From: Massilia rhizosphaerae
GTDB lineage: Bacteria > Pseudomonadota > Gammaproteobacteria > Burkholderiales > Burkholderiaceae_D
DNA length: 64,000 nucleotides
Assembly (NCBI RefSeq): GCF_016093545.1
Contig: NZ_JADKYX010000002.1
Location: forward strand, 62,001-126,000
Direction: 5' to 3'
Shown here: positions 51,090-59,534 of the stretch, piece by piece
Layout: the number at the start of each line of letters is the position of its first letter
Numbering within the stretch: the first letter of the stretch is position 1
The notes under the pieces: model-generated
What the model was told of the DNA's origin: nothing
The model's database searches: none
The model's input: the letters and a program-made list of their open reading frames with translations, nothing else
Translations under genes and position numbers: made by a program

Positions 51090-54000
51090 ATGAAGACGAC
51101 CGTGTTCCGGCGCTGGATCTGCGCCTTCACCCTGCTGTGCGCGGGAACGCCGTGCCTGGCGGTGGCGCCGTCGCCCGACAGCCAGTTCGTCGTCCGGCTG
51201 GCGGAAGATGGCGCGACCGTGGGCGCCGTCAACACGGTGTTCCAGGACCACGAGGGCTATATATGGCTGGGCGGCACCGACGGCCTGGCGCGCTTCGACG
51301 GCTATGCCTTCGAAGTCTTCCACAACCAGCCGGCCGACGACGGCACCATCAGCAGCAACGCGGTGTGGGCCATCGCGGAGGACGGCCGGGGCGACCTGTG
51401 GGTGGCCACCGATGGGGGCCTGAACCGGTTCGACCGTGCCCGCAAGCGCTTTTCCCGCTTCCAGCACATCGACGGCCAGCGCCGCAGCCTGGTGAACAAC
51501 ACCGTGCGCGCCCTCGCGCGCGACCGTGCCGGCACGCTCTGGATCGGCACCTACGGCGGTCTCGCGCGGCTCGACCCCGACCGGACCGGCTTCACGACCT
51601 ACCGCAACGGCGCGCTCAACGCCGACCAGGTCAAGGCCTTGCTGGTGGACCAGCAGGGCACGATCTGGATCGGGACCGATGGCGCCGGCCTCGTCCGGTT
51701 CGATCCCGCCAGCCATGCATTCAAAAATTTCCAGGCGAGCGCCGCGCCGGACGCCCTGAGCCACAACGTCGTGACGAGCCTGACCGAAGACCCCGTGCAC
51801 GGCCGCTTGTGGCTGGGCACCGCGGGCGGCGGCGTCGACGCCTTCGACTCGCATACCGGCAAATTCACGCGCCATGTGCACGACGAGCAGCGGCCCGGCA
51901 GCATCGTCGACAACTACGTCGCCACCGTCATGCGGGACCGCGACGGCGCCCTGTGGATAGGTACGGCGGTCGGCGTGGACGTGCTGCAGCCGGGCGCCGA
52001 CACCTTCGTCCACCTGAAGGCCAACGAGGCCGAGCGGCGCGCGCTCCCGAGCGGCAATGCGCGCAGCATCTTCCAGGACAATAACGGCGACGTCTGGGTC
52101 GGCACATTCCCGAGCGGGATCAGCTTCTTGAACACGGGTACGCTCGCGTTTCACTCCTTCGGCAAGCACGAAGGCGGCCTGAGCCAGGGCTCCGTGCTGT
52201 CGCTGCACGAAGACAGCGCCGGCAACCTGTGGTTCGGCACGGATGGCGGCGGCCTCGACAAGCTCGACGCGCACAGCGGCCGCATGACCACCTATCGGCA
52301 CGACCCGCACCGGCCCGGCAGCCTGAGCGCCGACGCCATCCTGTCGATCGCCGAGGATCGCCAGGGCACGCTGTGGCTCGGCACCTGGGAAGGCGGCCTG
52401 GACCGGTTCGATCCGCGCAGCGGCAAGGCGGGCGCCTATTTCGTCGACTACCGTTACCCGACCACCATCAGCAACAACAACACCTGGCGCGTGTTCGACG
52501 ACAGCGCCGACCGGCTGTGGATCGGCACCGTCGGCGGCGGCCTCGACCGCTACGAGCGCGACAAGGACACCTTCACCCGCTTCCTGCCGCAGCCGGGAAA
52601 GGACGCTGGCACGGGCATCGGCTCGTCGCTGGTGTGGGCCATCAACGAGGACCGCCAGGGCCGGCTGTGGCTCGGCACCGGCGACGGCCTGGACCGCCTG
52701 GACCCCGCCAGCGGCCGCTTCACCCACTACCGGCACCGCGCCGGCGACGTGCACAGCATTTCCGCCGACAACGTGCTGGCGGTCTACCCGGCGCCCGACG
52801 GCATCCTCTGGCTCGGCACGCGCGGCGGCGGGCTCGACCGTTTCGATCCGGCCACCGGCCAGGCCCGGCGTTACGGCCGGCAGGACGGCTTGCCCAGCGA
52901 CGCGGTGGTGTCGATCGTGGGCGACGCCGAAGGCCGCCTGTGGCTGGGCACGCTCAACGGCCTGGCGGAATTCGACCCGGCCAGCGCACAGGTGCGCACC
53001 TTCACGCGCGACGACGGCGTGCAGGGCAACCAGTTCAACATCGGCGCCGCGCTCAAGCTGCGCTCGGGCGAATTGGCGTTCGGCGGCACCCAGGGCTATA
53101 CCCGCTTCGCCCCGGACGGCGTGACGAGCAACCGCTACGCGCCGCCGGTCGTGCTGCGCGACTTCCAGATCTTTAACAAGCCGGTCGCGGTCGGCGCCCC
53201 GGACTCGCCGCTGCAACAGGCGATCGAACAGACGCGCGACATCACGCTCGACTACCACCAGTCGATGTTCACGATCGAATATGCCGCGCTCGGCTACCGC
53301 AACCCGGCGAAGAACCGGTACGCCTACCGCCTGGCGGGCTTCGACCGCGACTGGAACGAGGTGGGCGGCCGGCGCTCGGCCACCTACACGAACCTCGATG
53401 CCGGCGACTACACCTTCATGGTCAAGGCCAGCAACGACGCCGGCGTGTGGAACGAGCATCCGACGCTGCTGCGCATCCACGTGCTGCCGCCGCCGTGGCA
53501 AACCTGGTGGGCCTGGACGCTGTACGGCCTGCTGGCCCTGGGCGCGGCGGCCGGCTTCGTGCGCTCGCAACGCCGCAAGGTGCAGCGCCAACTCGAGATC
53601 AACAGCATGCTCGAGCACAAGGTGCAGGAGCGCACGCAAGAACTGGCCGAAAAGAATGCCGACCTGGAAAGCCTCAACCGCAAGCTGGAAGACATCAGCC
53701 TGTCGGACCCGCTCACCGGCCTGAACAATCGGCGCTACCTGTCCAAGTGCATCGGGGCCGACAGCGCGATGGCGATGCGCGCCTACCAGCGCCGCAGCGA
53801 CGACGAGTCGGCGCTCGGGCCCGGCGAGCAAGACCTGCTGTTCTTCATCATGGACGTGGACCACTTCAAGGCGGTCAACGACACTTATGGCCACGCCAAT
53901 GGCGACGCCGTGCTGGTGCAGATGGCCGCCATCCTGCGCCAGGCCTGCCGCGAGGGCGACATGGTGCTGCGCTGGGGCGGCGAAGAATTCCTCGTGGTGA

Positions 54001-54377
54001 GCCGCTTCGCCGACCGCGCGCAGGCGCCCGAGATCGCCGAGCGTTTCCGGTCCGCCGTGGCAAGCCACCCGTTCGCGCTGGACCAGGGCCGCACGCTGCA
54101 CAAGACTTGCTCGATCGGCTTCGCGTGCTTCCCGTTCGATCCGGGCGAACCGACACGGTTCAGCGTCGAGCAGGTGATCGACATCGCCGACCGCTGCCTG
54201 TACCAGGTCAAACGGCTGCAGCGCAATGGCTGGATGGGCCTCTATCTCGCCGCGGGTGCCGAGCTGGGCTTCGAGGATTTGGTCGCCCGTCCGCAGCGCG
54301 CGCTGGATGCCGGCAAGGCGGTCATGAAGACGTCGATCGGCGGCGCGCCCGTCTGGGAAGACGCGGCGCCGCACTGA
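51090..54377 (+). CDS. Periplasmic beta-propeller sensor diguanylate cyclase
   Basis: 1095 residues. A signal peptide (RRWICAFTLLCAGTPCLA) is followed by repeated propeller blades (two-component-regulator propeller type, recurring LWIGT.GGLDRFDP), a Y_Y_Y domain (FTIEYAALGYRNPAKNRYAYRLAGFD), one membrane segment near 806-825 (WAWTLYGLLALGAAAGFV), a coiled coil, and a cytoplasmic GGDEF domain. The catalytic motif is GGEEF (963-967) and the product-inhibition site RxxD lies five residues before it (Arg954-Asp957), so an active, feedback-controlled c-di-GMP synthase is predicted. Start: ATG 51090 with signal peptide. Ligand unknown; may sense carbohydrate or polysaccharide fragments (inference from related hybrid propeller sensors). 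Confidence 0.92.
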   Translation: MKTTVFRRWICAFTLLCAGTPCLAVAPSPDSQFVVRLAEDGATVGAVNTVFQDHEGYIWLGGTDGLARFDGYAFEVFHNQPADDGTISSNAVWAIAEDGRGDLWVATDGGLNRFDRARKRFSRFQHIDGQRRSLVNNTVRALARDRAGTLWIGTYGGLARLDPDRTGFTTYRNGALNADQVKALLVDQQGTIWIGTDGAGLVRFDPASHAFKNFQASAAPDALSHNVVTSLTEDPVHGRLWLGTAGGGVDAFDSHTGKFTRHVHDEQRPGSIVDNYVATVMRDRDGALWIGTAVGVDVLQPGADTFVHLKANEAERRALPSGNARSIFQDNNGDVWVGTFPSGISFLNTGTLAFHSFGKHEGGLSQGSVLSLHEDSAGNLWFGTDGGGLDKLDAHSGRMTTYRHDPHRPGSLSADAILSIAEDRQGTLWLGTWEGGLDRFDPRSGKAGAYFVDYRYPTTISNNNTWRVFDDSADRLWIGTVGGGLDRYERDKDTFTRFLPQPGKDAGTGIGSSLVWAINEDRQGRLWLGTGDGLDRLDPASGRFTHYRHRAGDVHSISADNVLAVYPAPDGILWLGTRGGGLDRFDPATGQARRYGRQDGLPSDAVVSIVGDAEGRLWLGTLNGLAEFDPASAQVRTFTRDDGVQGNQFNIGAALKLRSGELAFGGTQGYTRFAPDGVTSNRYAPPVVLRDFQIFNKPVAVGAPDSPLQQAIEQTRDITLDYHQSMFTIEYAALGYRNPAKNRYAYRLAGFDRDWNEVGGRRSATYTNLDAGDYTFMVKASNDAGVWNEHPTLLRIHVLPPPWQTWWAWTLYGLLALGAAAGFVRSQRRKVQRQLEINSMLEHKVQERTQELAEKNADLESLNRKLEDISLSDPLTGLNNRRYLSKCIGADSAMAMRAYQRRSDDESALGPGEQDLLFFIMDVDHFKAVNDTYGHANGDAVLVQMAAILRQACREGDMVLRWGGEEFLVVSRFADRAQAPEIAERFRSAVASHPFALDQGRTLHKTCSIGFACFPFDPGEPTRFSVEQVIDIADRCLYQVKRLQRNGWMGLYLAAGAELGFEDLVARPQRALDAGKAVMKTSIGGAPVWEDAAPH

Positions 54378-54390
54378 GCGCTGGGCGGGC

Positions 54391-54918
54391 TCAGATGTAG
54401 AACATCTGGCGCAGCAGGAATTGCGCGATCTGGATGAGGATCAGCGCCACCAGCACCGTCAGATCGAGGCCGCCGACGGGTGGGATCACGCGGCGCAGTG
54501 GCCGCAGCAGCGGGTCGTTGAGCGCCTGGACGAACGGCGCCAGCGGCGCGTGCGGGTTGACCCAGCTGAAGATCACTTCGATGATCAACAGGCCCATGAG
54601 ACCGTACAGGATCCAGTCGAGCAGGCGGAACAACGCGATCAGCACGACGGCCTGGCCGCTCGTCCCGGCCAGCATCAGGATCGACGTGGCCGCCAGCACG
54701 ACGAGGAAGGCGCCGAGCAGGCTGGCCCAATCGTAGCCGCCCATGCCCGGCACGACGCGGCGCAGCGGACGCACGAGCCAATCGGACAACGTGAACGTAA
54801 ATTGCGCGACGGAAGCCGGCGGACGCACGCGGGTCACCTGCATCCAGAAACGCAGCAGCAAGACGCCACCCAGCACACCTGCCGCGGTATCGACGATCAA
54901 TTTAAGAATGGGCAGCAC
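54391..54918 (-). CDS. YggT family membrane protein
   Basis: 175 residues with two YggT modules of two hydrophobic segments each (LRFWMQVTRVRPP ... DWLVRPLRRVVPG and the second copy LLDWILYGLMGLLIIEVIFSW ... LNDPLLRPLRRVIPPVGGLDLT). YggT/YlmG proteins are linked to cell division, osmotic shock and cytochrome assembly in different organisms. Here it is a lone gene convergent with the propeller-GGDEF gene and downstream of the H1-like gene, separated from it by a terminator. Confidence 0.9.
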   Translation of the reverse strand: MLPILKLIVDTAAGVLGGVLLLRFWMQVTRVRPPASVAQFTFTLSDWLVRPLRRVVPGMGGYDWASLLGAFLVVLAATSILMLAGTSGQAVVLIALFRLLDWILYGLMGLLIIEVIFSWVNPHAPLAPFVQALNDPLLRPLRRVIPPVGGLDLTVLVALILIQIAQFLLRQMFYI

Positions 54919-54929
54919 AAGGACTCCTT

Positions 54930-54966
54930 GAAAAAAAAACCGCTGTGTGAAAGCTCACACAGCGGT
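54930..54966 (-). terminator. Intrinsic terminator of the H1-like gene
   Basis: On the minus strand, ACCGCTGTGTGA, loop GCTT, TCACACAGCGGT (54966-54939) forms a perfect 12-bp stem followed by a run of nine T (54939-54931 as A on the plus strand). It lies 27 bases after the H1-like stop. Confidence 0.9.
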
Positions 54967-54993
54967 ATTTTGCCTGAACCAGGCAGGAATGGC

Positions 54994-56316
54994 TTACGGA
55001 CGGCTGCTCGTCGGGAACGGCCATGCTGCCGGAGCGATCACCGACTTGGCGGCAGGCGCCGGAGCGGCTGCCTGGGCGGCGCTGTCCTTGCCGTCGGTCT
55101 TGGCTTCCGGCTTCGCTTCGGCCTTGGTTTCGGCCTTCGCTTCAGCCTTCGGCTCGGCCTTGGCTTCCGGCTTGGCTTCGGCCTTCGCTGCGGTCTTCTT
55201 GGCGGCCGGCTTGGCGGCGGCTTTCTTCACGGCCGGCTTGGCTTCGGCGCTTTTGGCGGCGGGAGCGGCGGCCTTGGCAGCGGTCTTGGTCGCGGCAGGC
55301 TTGGCGGCAGCCGGCTTGGCGGCGGCCTTGGTCGCAGCGGCTTTCGGCGCGGCCGGCTTGGTCGCGGCAGGCTTGGCGGCGGTCTTGGTCGCGGCAGCTT
55401 TGGTCACGGCCGGCTTGGCAGCGGTCTTGCCTGCGGCGGCCTTCTTCGCAGCCGGCTTGGCGGCGGCGGTCGACTTGGCGGCGGTCTTGCCTGCAGCAGC
55501 TTTCTTCGCAGCCGGTTTGGCGGCGGCGGCCGGCTTGGCAGCGGTCTTGCCTGCAGCAGCTTTCTTCGCAGCCGGTTTGGCGGCGGCGGTCGACTTGGCT
55601 GCAGTCTTCTTGGCTGCCGGTTTGGCGGCGGCGGTCGACTTGGCCGCAGTCTTCTTGGCTGCCGGTTTGGCGGCGGTGGCCGACTTGGCTGCAGTCTTCT
55701 TGGCTGCCGGTTTGGCGGCGGCGGTCGACTTGGCAGCAGTCTTCTTGGCTGCCGGTTTGGCGGCGGCGGTCGACTTGGCTGCAGTTTTCTTGGCTGCCGG
55801 CTTGGCGGCGGCGGCCGACTTGGCTGCAGTCTTCTTGGCTGCCGGTTTGGCGGCGGCGGTCGACTTGGCTGCAGTCTTCTTGGCTGCCGGCTTGGCGGCG
55901 GTGGCCGACTTGGCTGCAGTCTTCTTGGCTGCCGGTTTGGCGGCGGCGGTCGACTTGGCGGCAGTCTTCTTGGCTGCCGGCTTGGCGGCGGTGGCCGACT
56001 TGGCTGCAGTCTTCTTGGCTGCCGGTTTGGCGGCGGTCGACTTGGCGGCGGTCTTGGTTGCGGCCGACTTGGTGGCTGCGGTCTTGGTTGCTGCGGCTTT
56101 CTTTGCTGCCGGTTTGGCGGCGGCCTTGGTTGCGGCGGCTTTGGTTGCCGGTGCTTTAGTTGCAGCGGCTTTTTTCGCTGCCGGTTTGGCGGCGGCTTTT
56201 GCGGCTTTAGCGGCTACTGCCTTGGTTGCCGGTTTTTCTGCTGCTGCCTTTGCGGCCGGTTTGGTGGCGGCTTTTGCAGCCGACTTTGCTGCTGGTTTTT
56301 TCGCGGCGGTTGCCAT
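54994..56316 (-). CDS. Histone H1-like Ala/Lys/Pro-rich repeat protein
   Basis: 440 residues made almost wholly of Ala, Lys, Pro and Thr in PAAKKTAAKS-type repeats, with a more acidic, Glu-containing tail (about 380-420) and a short non-repetitive C-terminus. This resembles AlgP/H1-like (histone H1 C-terminal-domain-like) DNA-binding proteins of proteobacteria, which bind DNA without sequence preference. The central part is encoded by about ten 45-base tandem repeats (roughly 55600-56050), a substrate for length variation. Start: ATG 56316 after AGGAG. The 715-base non-coding gap 56317-57031 lies upstream. Confidence 0.9.
   Translation of the reverse strand: MATAAKKPAAKSAAKAATKPAAKAAAEKPATKAVAAKAAKAAAKPAAKKAAATKAPATKAAATKAAAKPAAKKAAATKTAATKSAATKTAAKSTAAKPAAKKTAAKSATAAKPAAKKTAAKSTAAAKPAAKKTAAKSATAAKPAAKKTAAKSTAAAKPAAKKTAAKSAAAAKPAAKKTAAKSTAAAKPAAKKTAAKSTAAAKPAAKKTAAKSATAAKPAAKKTAAKSTAAAKPAAKKTAAKSTAAAKPAAKKAAAGKTAAKPAAAAKPAAKKAAAGKTAAKSTAAAKPAAKKAAAGKTAAKPAVTKAAATKTAAKPAATKPAAPKAAATKAAAKPAAAKPAATKTAAKAAAPAAKSAEAKPAVKKAAAKPAAKKTAAKAEAKPEAKAEPKAEAKAETKAEAKPEAKTDGKDSAAQAAAPAPAAKSVIAPAAWPFPTSSRP
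55600..56050. repeat. 45-bp tandem repeats inside the H1-like gene
   Basis: About ten consecutive 45-base units, recognisable by TCTTCTTGGCTGCCGGTTTG or its CTTGGC variant recurring at fixed distance (near 55606, 55651, 55696 and so on to 56011). Units differ by single bases. Each encodes 15 residues, so gain or loss of units keeps the frame. Confidence 0.85.
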
Positions 56317-56510
56317 TTTCTGTTCTCCTTCTCTGCGATGAGAAATTACGCTACATGGTTTGAACCCGTCCAACCCGGTCTGCTTGGTCGGGCGAATTAT
56401 TCATCGGCGCAAACGCTATGTTTGCGTCAATGAATCCGGCACAGCCGAACTGCCGCGGCGATTCGATAAAACCCGTAAAACTTCCGGGCATTCATTCCCG
56501 ATTTGCGCTA

Positions 56511-56530
56511 TACTGTGTTTTCATACAGTA
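56511..56530. promoter_or_regulatory. LexA/SOS-box-like palindrome in non-coding DNA
   Basis: TACTGTGTTTTCATACAGTA matches the proteobacterial SOS-box pattern TACTG-N10-CAGTA exactly in both half-sites. A TATACT -10-like hexamer (56509-56514) overlaps it on the plus strand, the usual arrangement for LexA-repressed promoters; the -35 is weak. No credible ORF follows, but a strong hairpin lies at 56647-56706. The nearest gene on the other side is the H1-like gene, 195 bases away. Confidence 0.6.
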
Positions 56531-56646
56531 GATGCAATCGGGACTGCTCGACCTCCGCCGCACTCCAGCTATCGTCGTCGCCGACGACCGAAACGACTAA
56601 AGTCCGATGGCTCAGTGCGCTGTCCACATCGCAGCCCGTAGGGTCC
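56530..56646 (+). ncRNA. Possible small RNA or short leader between SOS-like box and hairpin
   Basis: Inferred only from position: promoter-like LexA site at 56509-56530 and terminator-like hairpin at 56647-56706. The interval has no convincing start codon with ribosome site; a 22-codon frame starting at 56532 and a 39-codon frame at 56607 exist but lack Shine-Dalgarno support. The rest of the gap (56317-56500 and 56720-57031) is AT-richer and shows nothing else apart from a 7-bp inverted repeat CGCAAAC/GTTTGCG at 56408-56426. Confidence 0.25.
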
Positions 56647-56706
56647 GCGAAAAGAAAAAGCCGCCATGCCCGACATTTATCAGGCAATGCGGCTTGTTCT
56701 TTTCGC
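56647..56706. terminator. Long hairpin downstream of the SOS-like box (possible bidirectional terminator)
   Basis: GCGAAAAGAA (56647 onward) pairs with TTCTTTTCGC (ending 56706), and inside it AAGCCGC pairs with GCGGCTT and ATGCC with GGCA(A/T), loop CGACATTTATCA. A-rich left and T-rich right flanks are built into the stem, so it could end transcripts in either direction, for instance a 120-180 base RNA from the LexA-like promoter. Confidence 0.6.
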
Positions 56707-57031
56707 TAAGCTTACGTGCATACTGAATGAATCAGCGTCCCATTTTTGATCGGTTTGTTTCCCGTTCGACGTTCCGAAAATCGGCGTCTTCACGTTTTGA
56801 CAAATTCAATCACGTAAAGTACACGAAAACCTTGTCAGTGCGCAACCCGCACACAGTATTTTTCATGTCTTTTATAGGGCGAACCAGCGATTGCATCAAC
56901 CGAAACGATCGCTGCGATAACGTTTGATTCCTTCCTCGTTCTGCTCGGTCTCCAAAAACAAGCGCGCAAATCGATGCGCATTACTTACTTCCATTTCTCA
57001 TAACCCCTTTATTTAAAGGCGTTATGCGAAA

Positions 57032-58093
57032 TTACTCCTCCGCCGCGCCGATGCGCAGCAAGTCCATCTTGCACAGCCACGCGAGTCCGCGCAGCAAAGT
57101 CGGCCGGTCGCACGGTCCGAGCGCGTCGAGCAGCTCGTCGACCTGCATGGGACGCGATCCGATCGCCCCGAAGATCTGTCCGAACTCTTCCAGCGTCGGC
57201 AGCGACGCGTGCGCGAAGCGGTTGATCGCGAGTTCGCGGTACTGGCGCAACAGCGCGAGCGACGCGTCGGGCGCGAGTTCGACCATCGCCGTCGGCGTGA
57301 TCCGCATCGACGGGTACGAGGCGAACAACTCGAACGGATCGAGCCGGTCCGGCACGGCCGCCGGCAGCGCCGGTCCCAGTTGCGCATCGGCGCGGCGCCG
57401 TTCGTCGAGCTCGCGCCACAACGCGCGGTAACGCTCGAACACGACGGCCCAGCCGAATTCCGCGCGCACACGCTGGCGCCCGTTCTCGCCCAGCTCGCGC
57501 CGCAGCCCCGCGTCGCCGGCGAGGCGCGCACACGCCTGCGCGAGCGCCGCGCCGTCCAGCGCGACCGCCTGGCTCGTATGACCGCAGTACGCGTCGTAGC
57601 TATCGGCACCATCGTCGTAACGCTGCGCGAGATCAAGGCCGGCGCCCGCATCGGGCATCACGGTCGGGATGCGATAGCCGTCCACGCCGTCGCGCACGGT
57701 GTCGCGGTAACCGTTCCAGTCGCTGACGATGCACGGCAACACGGTATCGCGGCGGGCGCCTTCGATGTCGAAGTCGGCCGCGTGCACGCCGAGCGGGATC
57801 AGGGGCAGCTGCGGCAGCTCGAAGCGCTGGGCGCCGAGGTACTCGGCCTGGCGCTCCAGCACGCGGCGCACGCTGTCGCGCACGACGCGCGACGTGCAGA
57901 TCACGGCATCCCAGCTGCGCGCGGGCGCCACGAGCGGGTGCGCGAGGCTCGTCATCACCGCGTGGCTGGCCGTCGTGTGCGTGATGCCGCACAGGCTGTA
58001 GCGGCGCGCGCCGGCGGCCTGGCGTCCCATCAGGCGCGGACCGGCCGTGGAGTAGCCGTCGGGGGCGTAGTGGAATGCGAAGCGGTCCGTCAT
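57032..58093 (-). CDS. Glycosyltransferase family 4-type protein with apparent internal deletions
   Basis: 353 residues related to GT4 (GT1-like fold) glycosyltransferases. The N-terminal part MTDRFAFHYAPDGYSTAGPRLMGRQAAG jumps directly to ARRYSLCGITHTTASH, and PLIPLGVHAADFDIEGARRDT jumps to VLPCIVSDWNGYRDTVRDG. In relatives known to me these segments are separated by roughly 70 and 130 residues, including most of the Rossmann core between the halves and the FVGRLS strand. So two in-frame deletions are suspected and the product is unlikely to be active. The C-terminal SDWNGYRD and YRIPTVMP motifs remain. ATG overlaps the stop of the next glycosyltransferase (ATGA). Confidence 0.65.
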   Translation of the reverse strand: MTDRFAFHYAPDGYSTAGPRLMGRQAAGARRYSLCGITHTTASHAVMTSLAHPLVAPARSWDAVICTSRVVRDSVRRVLERQAEYLGAQRFELPQLPLIPLGVHAADFDIEGARRDTVLPCIVSDWNGYRDTVRDGVDGYRIPTVMPDAGAGLDLAQRYDDGADSYDAYCGHTSQAVALDGAALAQACARLAGDAGLRRELGENGRQRVRAEFGWAVVFERYRALWRELDERRRADAQLGPALPAAVPDRLDPFELFASYPSMRITPTAMVELAPDASLALLRQYRELAINRFAHASLPTLEEFGQIFGAIGSRPMQVDELLDALGPCDRPTLLRGLAWLCKMDLLRIGAAEE

Positions 58094-59361
58094 GCGGCCT
58101 CCTCGTCCACGGGCCGGACGTCGGGCAGCGGCTGGAGCAGGTCGAGGTAGACCGGCAAGGCCACCGTTTCGAAATCGTAGCGCGCAAGCACCGTCGCGCG
58201 GCCGGCCAGGCCGACGGGCGCGATCTCGTGACGCCGCGCGATGAGGTCGAGCGCGCGGTCGGCCAGCGCCGCCACGTCGAAGAACGGCGTGAGAAAGCCG
58301 TTCTCGCCGTCGCGGATCACTTCCCGCACCGGCGCGGTATCCGACCCCAGCACCGGCACGCCGACGGCCATCGCTTCCAGCATCGACCAGGACAGCACGA
58401 ACGGATACGTCAGGTACACATGCAGGCTCGCGACCTGCAGCGCGCTGCGGTAGACGGCATATGGCACCTTGCCGAGGAAGTGCACGCGCGACCAGTCGAC
58501 GGTCTCGCCGCGCCCATCCAGCTCGGCCGTGAGCGCCGCGCGGTAGCTCGCGTGGCCTTGCGGCGGACGGCGGCCGTAGCTGACGCCGTCGCCGCCGATG
58601 ACGACGACCTGCAACGCCGGATTCCCGGCCAGCAGGCGCGGCAAGCTGCGCATGAAGACGTGGAAGCCGCGGTAAGGTTCGAGGTTGCGCGCGACGAACG
58701 TCAGCACGGGCTCTCCGCGCGTGAGCACGGCGCCGCCTGGGAGGGCGAGCCGCGCGTGCGGGTCGGGGCCGAGCTGCTGTGCGTCGATGCCTTCGTGGAC
58801 CTCGCGAATCTTGCCGCGCAGCTCGGGCGGATGCACGCCGCGCTGCCAGGCCGTGGGCGCGACGCCGTCGTCCGCCGCCAGCAGCGACTGCATCAGCACG
58901 GAGTTCTTGATGCGGATGCGCAGGCGGTCGTCGAGGCTTACCGGATATTCGGGATCGAAGCCGACGTCCACCCCGTTCGCGGCCCACCAGAACTCGCAGA
59001 ACACGACGAGGCGCGCGTGCGGAAACACGTCCTTGACGAACAGGGCCTCGCCCCAGCCCGGGTGGCAGGCGACGACGTCGGGCACGAAGCCCTCCTGCTG
59101 CAAGGCGACGCAAACGCGCGCGACGGCCTGGCCGCGGCGCACGCACCCTTCGAAATGGCGCAGATAGTGATGGGTCTTCTCGCCCGGGCCGTCCGGCCTG
59201 GCATAGCCGATCGCGCGCAGCTTGGGCCCCGCCGGCTCCCGCCGCACCGCAGTCTCTTCGCCGATCGCGACGACTTCATAGTCGGGCCGCGTCTGCAGAT
59301 ACCGCATCAGCCGGCGGAACTGGCCCGGCAGATTCTGGTGAATGAAGAGGACTCGGATCAT
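58090..59361 (-). CDS. GT4-family glycosyltransferase
   Basis: 423 residues with the two Rossmann-like domains of GT-B enzymes: N-terminal IRVLFIHQNLPGQFRRLMRYL, HPGWGEALFVKDVFP, then the linker LTFVARNLEPYRGFHVFMRSLP and C-terminal VPVLGSDTAPVREVIRDGENGFL. Probably acts in exopolysaccharide, LPS or glycan synthesis. The ATG at 59361 is the family start; an in-frame upstream ATG adds ten residues. It leads the two-gene run with the deleted glycosyltransferase. Confidence 0.88.
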   Translation of the reverse strand: MIRVLFIHQNLPGQFRRLMRYLQTRPDYEVVAIGEETAVRREPAGPKLRAIGYARPDGPGEKTHHYLRHFEGCVRRGQAVARVCVALQQEGFVPDVVACHPGWGEALFVKDVFPHARLVVFCEFWWAANGVDVGFDPEYPVSLDDRLRIRIKNSVLMQSLLAADDGVAPTAWQRGVHPPELRGKIREVHEGIDAQQLGPDPHARLALPGGAVLTRGEPVLTFVARNLEPYRGFHVFMRSLPRLLAGNPALQVVVIGGDGVSYGRRPPQGHASYRAALTAELDGRGETVDWSRVHFLGKVPYAVYRSALQVASLHVYLTYPFVLSWSMLEAMAVGVPVLGSDTAPVREVIRDGENGFLTPFFDVAALADRALDLIARRHEIAPVGLAGRATVLARYDFETVALPVYLDLLQPLPDVRPVDEEAA

Positions 59362-59534
59362 GACGTTCGGTTCGCGTGACGACGACGACAAGTTGGAATT
59401 GAACGCATGATAGCCTCAGACTTCACCGAATGGCGCGACGCACGTGCAAAATCGTGACGAATGCGTGCGTTGGACCACGCAAGACAGCATCAACGTGTCG
59501 TCGAAGGTACGAATGAATGGTCCGCGCGCGCGGT

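Noticed and set aside
51012..54374. 1120-codon open frame on the minus strand opposite the propeller-GGDEF gene
   Set aside because: Antisense shadow of repeated propeller blades; no family features.
55600..56050. CRISPR-like periodic repeats
   Set aside because: The 45-base periodicity encodes 15-residue units of an Ala/Lys-rich protein in frame; there are no spacers.
56607..56726. 39-codon ORF after the SOS-like box (MAQCAVHIAARRVREKKK start)
   Set aside because: It has no Shine-Dalgarno and runs through the whole terminator-like hairpin, so it is probably not translated.
56727..56927. 66-codon ORF in the gap before the glycosyltransferase
   Set aside because: No ribosome site, no family resemblance and AT-rich composition; not supported.
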